Below, piece by piece: positions 35,625-43,465 of a stretch of 64,000 nt of DNA (positions are counted from its first letter, which is position 1; each line of letters opens with the position of its first letter). The stretch comes from UBA10349 sp003485905 (GTDB taxonomy: Bacteria; Pseudomonadota; Gammaproteobacteria; Arenicellales; Arenicellaceae), in contig CALSLL010000003.1 in assembly GCA_943787185.1 (NCBI GenBank), positions 248,001 to 312,000 on the forward strand. Reading direction: 5' to 3'. Below the pieces are notes generated by a model, which worked only from the letters and a program-made list of their open reading frames with translations, was not told the origin of the DNA and searched no databases. The position numbers and the translations under genes were made by a program.

Positions 35625-37430
35625 ATGTATTCAACCCGAATTCTACTGGCAGCGGTTTTGCTACCACTAATGTTATTAGTCTCTACGGTACAAGCGCAAA
35701 CGGCATCACGTGTCATTCGAACCATCGACGAGCGATGTGCCATCTGTCACGGCGATAACGTGAACGATGCACCACGCGTCGAAGGTGCGGTGTCCCGAGA
35801 TACGCTCCAGCAAATGGCTCCTGAGAGCATCCTGCAAGCGATCACCATAGGTGCAATGCGAATTCACGCCGAAGGGATTACTGACGAAGTCAAACTTGCA
35901 ATGGCCGAATTCATCAGTGGTCGTAAGATTGGGCCAATCGAAGCTGGTGCCGCGGAAAATATGCCGAACCGCTGCGCCGCAACAACGGATATGAATATTC
36001 AAGCAGGAAACGCCCAATGGAATGGATGGAGTCCAGATTCGACGAATGCACGGTTTCAGCCTAATCCCGGAATCTCGGCAGCCGATGTGCCGGAGCTAGA
36101 ACTAAAATGGGCCTTTGGTTTCCCTGGGGTCTCGTCCGTGTATGGTCAACCGACGATCGTAGACGACCGGGTATTCGTTGGTGTAGATACCGGATATGTT
36201 TATGCCCTGGACGCCCAAACAGGCTGTGTTCATTGGTCGTTTCTGGCCGAAAGTGGCGTGCGAAACGCGATCAGTATAGAGCGAGTAGATGGCCAGCCTG
36301 GACGTCTCGCAGCATACTTCGGTGATATTCGTGCCAACGCGTACTCAGTCGACGCAGAAACCGGAGAACTGATTTGGAAGACAAAAGTCGACCCGCATCC
36401 GCTTGCAGTAGTTACAGGTGCTCCTACGCTACATGAAGGCCGCCTGTACGTTCCAGTCTCTTCGCGCGAGGAGGCAGCTGGTGGTAGCCTCAATTATCCT
36501 TGTTGTACCTTCCGCGGCAGTATTGTTGCTCTCAACTCAGCAACTGGAAGCCAACTATGGAAAAGCTATGCCATACCGGATGCACCAGTACCCGACAAAA
36601 TAAATTCACAAGGAACGCAATTATGGAACGGAGCCGGGGCTGCAATTTGGCATGCACCGACGATCGATCCGCAAAATCGAGCAGTTTATGTAGCCACTGG
36701 CGATTCTTATACCGTGCCCGCACACATTAATAGCGATGCGGTAATGGCGATCGATATGGACACCGGAGAACTACTTTGGTCAGTACAGGACTGGAAAAAC
36801 GATTCTTGGCTCGTTGCTTGCGGGCAAGATCCTACGGAGAACTGCCCAGATCCGCTTGGCCCCGATTTTGATTTTGGAACCTCACCGATCTTACACTCAC
36901 TGCCTGGCGGTCAGCGTACGCTTCTCGCCGGACAAAAAAGCGGCTTTGTATTTGCACATGACCCCGACCAAGATGGCAAACTACTGTGGAAAGCAGAACT
37001 CGTGGAAAATGCCGGCGATGCAGAAATATTGTTTGGCGGTGCAGCCGATCACACTACGGCCTACTTTGGTCTAAACGACGGTACATTAGCCGCTCTTGAT
37101 GTTGCGACTGGGCAACGTAAATGGTTCCTTCCGCCGCAGAGTGACTCCGACCTTGGAATTACCGCGGCCATTACTGCAATACCTGGTGCGGTAATTGTCG
37201 GTTGGCAAACCGGAGCGCTTACCGCCCATGATTCCGCTAGCGGTCAAGTCACATGGAGTTTTAACATGCTACAGGATTTTACAACGGTGAACGGCGTTCC
37301 CGCTCGTGGCGGTTCTAGCGGCGCACCAGGACCTACAGTCGCTGGCGGCATGTTGTTCGTTGGCTCAGGATACGTTGGCCTAAGCGGAGGAATGCCCGGC
37401 AATGTGCTTCTCGGGTTTGGGGTTCGGTAG
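35625..37430 (+). CDS. Periplasmic PQQ-dependent dehydrogenase with N-terminal cytochrome c motif (polyvinyl-alcohol-dehydrogenase-like)
   Basis: 601 residues. A signal peptide ends at STVQAQ. A single heme site CAICH (Cys38, Cys41, His42) lies in a small c-type domain, with a possible axial Met near 77. The rest is an eight-bladed beta-propeller with repeated tryptophan-docking motifs: VDTGYVYALDAQTGCVHWSF, IVALNSATGSQLW, AIDMDTGELLWSVQDW, AALDVATGQRKWF. The arrangement is that of quinohemoprotein alcohol dehydrogenases including polyvinyl alcohol dehydrogenase. Electrons would pass from PQQH2 through the heme to the respiratory chain. Substrate is unknown. Confidence 0.88.
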   Translation: MYSTRILLAAVLLPLMLLVSTVQAQTASRVIRTIDERCAICHGDNVNDAPRVEGAVSRDTLQQMAPESILQAITIGAMRIHAEGITDEVKLAMAEFISGRKIGPIEAGAAENMPNRCAATTDMNIQAGNAQWNGWSPDSTNARFQPNPGISAADVPELELKWAFGFPGVSSVYGQPTIVDDRVFVGVDTGYVYALDAQTGCVHWSFLAESGVRNAISIERVDGQPGRLAAYFGDIRANAYSVDAETGELIWKTKVDPHPLAVVTGAPTLHEGRLYVPVSSREEAAGGSLNYPCCTFRGSIVALNSATGSQLWKSYAIPDAPVPDKINSQGTQLWNGAGAAIWHAPTIDPQNRAVYVATGDSYTVPAHINSDAVMAIDMDTGELLWSVQDWKNDSWLVACGQDPTENCPDPLGPDFDFGTSPILHSLPGGQRTLLAGQKSGFVFAHDPDQDGKLLWKAELVENAGDAEILFGGAADHTTAYFGLNDGTLAALDVATGQRKWFLPPQSDSDLGITAAITAIPGAVIVGWQTGALTAHDSASGQVTWSFNMLQDFTTVNGVPARGGSSGAPGPTVAGGMLFVGSGYVGLSGGMPGNVLLGFGVR

Positions 37431-37489
37431 CAACCTGTATAAGAGCATTTTCGCGAGCTATTTATTTGGATTCAGAGTTTCAGAATGTT

Positions 37490-37504
37490 TTCGAAGTCTT
37501 CGAA
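37490..37504. repeat. Perfect 15-base palindrome
   Basis: TTCGAAG and CTTCGAA are exact inverted arms around a T, in the convergent spacer between the PQQ dehydrogenase and GNAT genes. A bidirectional terminator is possible but there is no T-tract. Confidence 0.5.
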
Positions 37505-37579
37505 TAGAATCTATAAAATAAGCCGCTTAAAGAATACTACGGAAATCATCGTATTTTTATACGGTTTCGCACGGTGGGC

Positions 37580-37597
37580 GGCGTTGGCGTTGGCGTT
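37580..37597. repeat. Three tandem GGCGTT hexamers
   Basis: Three exact consecutive GGCGTT units in the 206-base spacer after the PQQ dehydrogenase gene. Probably simple slippage; no other feature is seen in the spacer. Confidence 0.5.
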
Positions 37598-37636
37598 ACA
37601 GATGAAAAATTTCTCAATGCACAATTACATCTCGTT

Positions 37637-38098
37637 TTATTGAACCCTGACCTCGTAAGTGGTGAACGTATTACCCAGAAATTCACTCGCAAATACGTGC
37701 GTTGCGATTTTTCGTAAGAATCTATATTCAGGACGCGTATCTAGAAAGTGTATGAAGACTTTTTCATGCCCAAAACGTTTCGCCCAGGTCATCACTTCGT
37801 TAAATATTTGTATTCCCAACCCCCAATAAACATCATCAAGAACAATCGCGATTTCATGCATACCCTGCTCAAGCTGGATACCACACCAGCCAGCCAAATG
37901 TGTATCGACTAGAATAGCTCTGACCTTGCAACCTTCAATTGCATCTAATTCAACTTTCTCATCTATCCATCTCTCTACGGAATCGGCATCAAATAGTTCA
38001 TGATTTATCAGGTGCTTTCTTACCTTATTTTTGTTTAGAAGAGGAATAAATTCACTGGCAGCCACCTCTCCAAACGCCATATATTCAATCTTGGTCAT
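37637..38098 (-). CDS. GNAT family N-acetyltransferase
   Basis: 153 residues. The fold is suggested by LAGWCGIQLEQGMHEIAIVLDDVYWGLGIQIFNEVMTWAKRFGHE, where a beta strand is followed by the acetyl-CoA pyrophosphate-binding turn (WGLGIQIF, a variant of the R/Q-x-x-G-x-G/A motif). Substrate unknown. It stands alone between the PQQ dehydrogenase and the cupin gene and is probably expressed by its own promoter. No frameshift is seen. Confidence 0.7.
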   Translation of the reverse strand: MTKIEYMAFGEVAASEFIPLLNKNKVRKHLINHELFDADSVERWIDEKVELDAIEGCKVRAILVDTHLAGWCGIQLEQGMHEIAIVLDDVYWGLGIQIFNEVMTWAKRFGHEKVFIHFLDTRPEYRFLRKIATHVFASEFLGNTFTTYEVRVQ

Positions 38099-38222
38099 TA
38101 TGGAGAAAAGACAGTCGATAATTCACCCTATGCACGTCGCATTAAGTTCTAGCTACCGCGAAAACTTGCGCGGATAATAACTTAACAACTAGCGAAGCAA
38201 GGGCGTATAGAGTATTAGGCAC

Positions 38223-38661
38223 TTATTCTACTAATGCCCTATCAAATGCATCATGTTGATGTATCGCGAATATACATTCGGACGCCTCAGAACACTCGCT
38301 AATGTGCGCGACGTTACCCGGAACACGATAGAAGGACCCAGGCATCAGCCATACAGCTTGCGCTTCAGAGGCCGGCTGAAAATGCCGTGCTGCACCCTTA
38401 ACGATGACGCCATCGTACGGATAAGAATGCACATGGATTGCAGTACGCAACCCGGGCGGAAAAACGTACGTAGCTAGTGTGTTCACCCGTTTGCATATCG
38501 CCATGAACTGCTGCAATCGCTCTGCCATCAGGCAGCTCTGACCAAGCTATTTCTTCGACAGGAGTGTTTTGCACTTCGGTAATTAGAGAAACTGCGCTTT
38601 TAGAAACACACGCTGTGGCAAGAACGCAAAACAGGATTATCAACGATCGTATGATGTTCAT
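38223..38661 (-). pseudogene. Cupin-domain lipoprotein with one +1 frameshift
   Basis: The start at 38661 gives a lipoprotein signal with lipobox LATA-C (about Cys18). The first frame runs into nonsense after HTSYVRF; removing one base from the A5 run 38460-38464 joins it to PPGLRTAIHVHSYPYDGVIV, with the cupin metal-binding H-x-H, then GSFYRVPGNVAHISECSEAS and the last His. Corrected length is 145 residues. Such small cupins bind a metal or small ligand; role unknown. It is not overlapped by other genes. Confidence 0.75.
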
Positions 38662-38788
38662 GAAAGGCTGGGCTTCAAATTGGGAGCTATATGAGTATAT
38701 GCCCAAACGTCAATTTTGAAAATATGGCAGACGTTTAGGCCGCCGCAGTTAGTGTACTTTCGTCAACATTCCCTTCCACGCGTCCAAA

Positions 38789-39895
38789 CTATGCCGCTAG
38801 ATCGGTCCTCAGGTCAGTATAGACTTTCGATACAAATTGAGATGTCATAGCACGAAGCAACGCGCTGTAATTAATTTGGAATTTTATTTCCTGCCCAACA
38901 AATAGATTATTTTTTAGTGACTCCACTATAAGGTGATCGCTACTGGCGCCTAAGATCTCGATGCCAGCAGGACATTGCAGACCAGATGGGTCTATATCTT
39001 GTAAACCGGCAGCCATCACGCCTTGCATCACTGTGCCACGATTAAGCACTGTTTGAGGCTCACCGAAAGCGGTTTGTGCTATATCACCTGTGGGCAGTGT
39101 AGGTTTTAACTTTGATTCAATAACTTCCGCGGTAAAGGTTATGGCATCTGTGTGTAATCCGTCAATTGGTTGACGTTGGAGCGTTTCACGGCCTAACAAT
39201 ATAGCTTCACCCAATCGCAGATCGTTAACTCGCCCGGCATCTAATTTCGCATCAAATAATGCCCACGGTAAATTAGCCGAATTGCCCCCAGAGATTGTTT
39301 CTAGCTTAAGATCAAACTCTGCCTCTACCTGCTCTGCGAGCAGAGTCAATTTTGACATGTTAGTAGCATCTGGTGATACACCACTGCGGCATGCCAGATT
39401 GGTGCCAATTCCTTTAATTACGATATTTGGAAGCTTATTAACCTCATCTACCGTATTTAATAAGTCCTCTGGCATGATACCTTCTCGGAGGTCACCAAGT
39501 TCCACCATTAGTATTACTTGGTGGGTGCGCCTCTGCCGCTGAGCTTCAAGAGAAAGTTTTTTTATAACCTCGACTTCGGTGTTAAAGCTCAAATCTGCGT
39601 ACCGGACTACTTGCTCAACCTGACTGAGCATCGGTGATCGAAGTAGCGTCATTGAAGCTTTTCTTAAATTGAGATTAAGACTAGCAAGCCGCATGGCCCG
39701 AATACTTTCAATGCGTGAATCGCCAATGCCAGTCACACCAGCCTGCAGCATGGTGCTACCAATCTCTATTGAACCGAGTGTCGCTTTAGTTACACCGGTT
39801 ACCGATAACCCTCGTTTTTTGAGTCGCGCAACCAATTCACAAGTGTTGTAATAAATCTTGCCAAGATCAACATCAAGCCGAGGTGCGAATATCAA
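38789..39895 (-). CDS. PLP-dependent amino acid racemase of the alanine/ornithine racemase family
   Basis: 368 residues. The N-terminal alanine-racemase barrel has the PLP lysine in GLSVTGVTKATLGS (Lys37), in the form seen in ornithine/YhfX-like racemases and not the classic alanine racemase motif. GVTGIGDSRIESI and GGNSANLP are other fold landmarks, and MVELGDLREGIMPEDL resembles the Orr family. The ATG overlaps the stop of the DUF1611 gene by four bases, so the two are cotranslated and probably act on the same amino acid. Substrate is unknown; D- to L-amino acid interconversion is the family reaction. Confidence 0.82.
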   Translation of the reverse strand: MIFAPRLDVDLGKIYYNTCELVARLKKRGLSVTGVTKATLGSIEIGSTMLQAGVTGIGDSRIESIRAMRLASLNLNLRKASMTLLRSPMLSQVEQVVRYADLSFNTEVEVIKKLSLEAQRQRRTHQVILMVELGDLREGIMPEDLLNTVDEVNKLPNIVIKGIGTNLACRSGVSPDATNMSKLTLLAEQVEAEFDLKLETISGGNSANLPWALFDAKLDAGRVNDLRLGEAILLGRETLQRQPIDGLHTDAITFTAEVIESKLKPTLPTGDIAQTAFGEPQTVLNRGTVMQGVMAAGLQDIDPSGLQCPAGIEILGASSDHLIVESLKNNLFVGQEIKFQINYSALLRAMTSQFVSKVYTDLRTDLAA

Positions 39896-41076
39896 GCTGC
39901 TACCGGTAGAGTTCCCTTCAGCTCTGGAAATGCCGCTAGCACCATATTCAATAGATGTTGAGGCGAGCGAGTTAAGGCATCAGTGACGGGAATACCGAGT
40001 TCTTTTTCATACTCAGATATAGCGGCGGTTACTTCGCTATCACTCATATTTTCATGGTTAATTGTTAATCCAATAACTGTAGTATCGGCAAAAATTTCGA
40101 GTAATTCTATTTCGGACTTTGGCGTCGGCATAGGCATGCCCTCAAAATCACAGCGATGTTCACGCCTAGGTGCATGTTGCAATATCACGGCGTTAGCGCA
40201 ACTACCTCGAAGAATAAACGATGATGAAGAGAATGCGGGATGACTCAGCGACCCCTGCCCCTCAATGATAACCACATCCGGGTTTTCATTTTCATAGGCT
40301 TCAACAATGGTTGCCTCTAGCTCACCAGCACAAAATTGAGATGGGATAGCATCAAGTGCAACGCCATAGCGGGCGCCCTGTATTAGGCCCGTCTGCCCGG
40401 TTCCTATCAGCACAGCCTTAACGCCGTTATCATTGAGGGTCTTAGCGAGGATAGTCGCAGTGGTGCGTTTGCCTATCGCACAGTCAGTACCAAGCACAGC
40501 AATACGTGGACAGGTCACATTAGAAATGCTGCCATTGAACATTCGTAGATCCTTCTTATCGCGCGGTCTACGCACATCCAGGATTGTTACATCACTCGCC
40601 GCGCACGCAGCTATAAATATTGGGTCATCGTTAAGAAACTCATGCAGGCCATTAACAATATTCATCCCATGACTAATCGCTTCAAGAATCAGGCCGCGTT
40701 CGTAAAGAGATAACATGCCACTGGATGGCGCCATTCCGAATATAAAGTAATCAGGCACATCGCCTGCGTGTTTTAGGGCGTCGGCAAGATTGCGACAAAT
40801 TGGAATATCGTTTGTTTTGTCATCCAGAACCATGCCGGAGTCGAGGCCCGCCTTTTCACTATCAATGACAGAAAGAATTTCATAATTCTCTGAATAACGC
40901 ACAAGTCCATTGGCGGTTTTACCATCGAGCGCACCAAAGTTTCCTTCACAATAGACTATCGCCCTAGCAGACGCTCTCTTGGTAGGAGTAAGCCTCGATT
41001 GCAATTTTACTAGTTTATCTGTCTCTCGAGTAAGAGGTCGATTGATAATAGGTGTATTTAGCGGTCTTGCACGCAT
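39892..41076 (-). CDS. DUF1611 family protein (DgcN-like)
   Basis: 394 residues. An N-terminal Rossmann-like domain (about 35-185) precedes a P-loop ATPase-like domain with GTDCAIGKRTT at 196-206 and DVVIIEGQGSLSHPAFS near 270. That is the DUF1611 architecture. A member called DgcN has been described as a D-glutamate N-acetyltransferase in marine bacteria (from memory); in that system the partner is an enolase-superfamily enzyme, not a PLP racemase. Here it is the first gene of a two-gene unit with the racemase. No frameshift or truncation is visible. Confidence 0.82.
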   Translation of the reverse strand: MRARPLNTPIINRPLTRETDKLVKLQSRLTPTKRASARAIVYCEGNFGALDGKTANGLVRYSENYEILSVIDSEKAGLDSGMVLDDKTNDIPICRNLADALKHAGDVPDYFIFGMAPSSGMLSLYERGLILEAISHGMNIVNGLHEFLNDDPIFIAACAASDVTILDVRRPRDKKDLRMFNGSISNVTCPRIAVLGTDCAIGKRTTATILAKTLNDNGVKAVLIGTGQTGLIQGARYGVALDAIPSQFCAGELEATIVEAYENENPDVVIIEGQGSLSHPAFSSSSFILRGSCANAVILQHAPRREHRCDFEGMPMPTPKSEIELLEIFADTTVIGLTINHENMSDSEVTAAISEYEKELGIPVTDALTRSPQHLLNMVLAAFPELKGTLPVAA

Positions 41077-41411
41077 AAGTCCCCGTAGAGGTGAAGCTTA
41101 GGCAGAGGTGAACAGGATCGTGTCGACCAGGATTGGCCGAATGTCAACGAGTAGTTCCGCTAAGTTGAATTGCCGCAGGAAAGAAGTTCTGCTGGCTGGA
41201 AGTGAAGTGACACTATAACACAACCTACCCGAACGCCGTCGTCTTCCCTACGAATGCTTTCGTTGGATATTGTCTGCCTTCGATGTAGTACCTTGATTTA
41301 CAAAATACTCGCTCGGTATATTACTTGCATTGAGGGTAACTACAAAAATGTCTGGATTAACCTCTTTAGCCCGCTACATTGAAAGTCCGATAATCGCCTA
41401 TAGCCATCAAT
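41077..41411. other. 335-base spacer between DUF1611 and LysE-type exporter genes
   Basis: The two flanking genes are both on the minus strand, so this holds the DUF1611 promoter and the exporter's 3' region. A short hairpin ACGAA-TGCT-TTCGT is at 41250-41263. A 29-codon ORF on the plus strand (41348-41437) overlaps the exporter's end and is not supported. No RNA gene is seen. Confidence 0.4.
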
Positions 41412-42023
41412 CTAACTATTCGAAAAGGCTAACTTGACTCCCAAGAAACCAAAAGTGCCAGCGAAAACTCTTTTAAACCAGTTCATAACGCCAGGGCTAG
41501 CAATAAAGTAATCTCGCGCAAGAGAAGCCGCTACGCCATATACCGCAAACACGATAAAAGTTAAAAGCATGAAGACCAATGCCAAAGATAACAAAGTTAA
41601 TGATGTATTTTGCACATTCGAGGGTACAAATTGAGGTAGGAAAGCGAAGAAAAATAACGATAACTTAGGATTTAAGATATTTAGCAACATTCCATTTACG
41701 GCGATCTTTACAAGCGGTGTTTTAGATTTCTCCTCTCTCACATCAAGATCTCCACCATCTTGCAAAATCCTCCACGCCATATATAGCAAGTAGGCGACGC
41801 CCAAGAATTTGAGTACTTGGAACGCTAAAGCGCTGGTATGCAAAATCGCAGCTAACCCCACAATACTTGCTGCGGCTGCTGGAATTATCCCCATTGTGCA
41901 CCCAAAAGCTGCAAATATACTAGCTAGCCAGCCACGACCTAAGCCGATCGAGAGCGTATAAACCACCCCTGAACCTGGCAGTAAAACCACGATTAGTGAA
42001 GTTAGTAAGTATTCAGAGTTCAT
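41412..42023 (-). CDS. LysE/RhtB family amino acid exporter
   Basis: 203 residues from the ATG at 42023; an in-frame start 54 bases upstream gives a hydrophilic extension foreign to the family. Six hydrophobic helices are visible. The family signature LLPGSGVVYTLSIGLGRGW replaces the common PGPxxxxV motif near residue 17, with S for the second P. NPKLSLFFFAFLPQFV is the other typical block. It probably exports an amino acid or related metabolite; being near an amino acid racemase pair is suggestive only. Confidence 0.85.
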   Translation of the reverse strand: MNSEYLLTSLIVVLLPGSGVVYTLSIGLGRGWLASIFAAFGCTMGIIPAAAASIVGLAAILHTSALAFQVLKFLGVAYLLYMAWRILQDGGDLDVREEKSKTPLVKIAVNGMLLNILNPKLSLFFFAFLPQFVPSNVQNTSLTLLSLALVFMLLTFIVFAVYGVAASLARDYFIASPGVMNWFKRVFAGTFGFLGVKLAFSNS

Positions 42024-42173
42024 TATTGTGTTCCAAATCTCATCGAAATTAGTAGCGTGGCGGGCCAGCATTAACATCGGCTGTTTTAAGCATTGAGTGA
42101 AACGGTTAACACCGTGGCATTAGTGTATTAAACGATTATCAAGAGGCTGCCTAGCTATACCATACAACAGCAA

Positions 42174-42422
42174 TTAATCGACTAATTTGGCTAATTGCTT
42201 AACTATATCCTGTACATCTTCTTCATCTGATGAACTACGCGCAAATATCCAGTCCATTATTATTGGATCCTGTACTTCCAATAAGCTGCAGAATGCCAAC
42301 TTTTGAGAGTTGCTCAAAGTATCATAGGTTTGATCGAGAAATCGGGTCAACAAGACGTCTAGTTCTCGGACACCTCGACGGCACCGCCAACGAAGTTTAC
42401 CAACTGGTAAAACCTCGCTCAT
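42174..42422 (-). CDS. sdhE: Succinate dehydrogenase assembly factor SdhE
   Basis: 82 residues, a five-helix bundle. The conserved RRGVRELD near residue 15 is the R-G-x-x-E motif that binds SdhA. SdhE helps covalent attachment of FAD to SdhA and FrdA. It is the last gene of the sdh series, 74 bases downstream of sdhB, which is an informative location since in pseudomonads sdhE sits next to nadB. Confidence 0.92.
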   Translation of the reverse strand: MSEVLPVGKLRWRCRRGVRELDVLLTRFLDQTYDTLSNSQKLAFCSLLEVQDPIIMDWIFARSSSDEEDVQDIVKQLAKLVD

Positions 42423-42496
42423 AACAACCAGATCACAATAAGCACATCGAAATCAAAACAGATATACGATTGCGAATGTTAACTCGTTTGTCCTTT

Positions 42497-43282
42497 TTAT
42501 AGAGTCCGTTCCGCAATGAGTTTTTTGATCTCGCCGATTGCTTTACCAGGATTCAAATCTTTCGGGCACGTGTTTGTGCAATTCATAATGGTATGACAAC
42601 GATACAATTTAAATGGATCCTCTAATTCGTCCAGTCGATCACCAGTAGCATCGTCTCGTGAATCGGCAATCCACCGATATGCTTGTAACAAAACGGCTGG
42701 GCCTAAATAACGATCACTATTCCACCAATAACTTGGACAAGAGGTAGAACAACAGGCGCACAATATACATTCATAAAGACCGTCTAACTTGGAACGATCT
42801 TCTTTCGATTGTAAACGTTCCTTACCAGGCGATACCGGCGTATCAGATTTTAGCCAAGGCTGCACCGAAGCATACTGTGCATAAAAGTGCGTCATATCTG
42901 GAACTAAATCCTTAACTACAGGCATATGAGGCAGCGGATAAATTTTGACAGCACCTTTACAGTCGCTAATAGCCTTGGTGCAAGCCAATGTATTGGTACC
43001 ATCGATATTCATGGCGCAGGAGCCACAAATACCTTCACGGCAAGAACGCCGAAACGTCAATGTCGGATCAATTTCATTTTTAATTTTTATTATTGCATCT
43101 AAAACCATTGGCCCGCAGGCATCCATATCTAGCTCATAAGAGTCAACGCTAGGATTCTCACCATCTTCGGGAGCCCAACGGTAGATATTAAACTTCTTAA
43201 CATTCTTGCTACCTTTTGGAGCAGGAAAATGTCTGCCTTTTTTAATTTTGGAGTTAGCTGGTAGGGAAAATTCTGCCATCAT
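42497..43282 (-). CDS. sdhB: Succinate dehydrogenase iron-sulfur subunit
   Basis: Carries electrons from SdhA FAD to the membrane quinone through three clusters. The 2Fe-2S motif CREGICGSCAMNIDG-TNTLAC, the 4Fe-4S motif CILCACCSTSCPSYWW and the 3Fe-4S motif CHTIMNCTNTCPKDLNPGK are all present. Length of 261 residues is slightly long because of an N-terminal extension of about 25 residues. A 171-base spacer separates it from sdhA. Confidence 0.97.
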   Translation of the reverse strand: MMAEFSLPANSKIKKGRHFPAPKGSKNVKKFNIYRWAPEDGENPSVDSYELDMDACGPMVLDAIIKIKNEIDPTLTFRRSCREGICGSCAMNIDGTNTLACTKAISDCKGAVKIYPLPHMPVVKDLVPDMTHFYAQYASVQPWLKSDTPVSPGKERLQSKEDRSKLDGLYECILCACCSTSCPSYWWNSDRYLGPAVLLQAYRWIADSRDDATGDRLDELEDPFKLYRCHTIMNCTNTCPKDLNPGKAIGEIKKLIAERTL

Positions 43283-43441
43283 TAGGTCCTATAAAGATCG
43301 GTCACAGTTAGTGAATTAATCAATGATTGGTTGTTTTTAAAAAGATTTGGTCTTTCGTAAATTTAACTTGTTTGAATTCTTGAATTATCTGTAAGCATCA
43401 GTTACTAATCGTTTTAACTCGATTATTTTTCGCTTCGACTA

Positions 43442-43465
43442 TTAATACACCCGTTAATACACCCG
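43442..43465. repeat. 12-bp tandem duplication at the sdhA stop codon
   Basis: TTAATACACCCG occurs twice in direct contact. On the minus strand this duplicates the last codons and the stop of sdhA (R-V-Y-stop followed by a second R-V-Y-stop out of use). The protein is unchanged. Confidence 0.75.

Noticed and set aside
41348..41437. 29-codon ORF starting MSGLTSLARYIES, GAGGG upstream
   Set aside because: It overlaps the 3' end of the exporter gene antisense, and has no recognisable motif.
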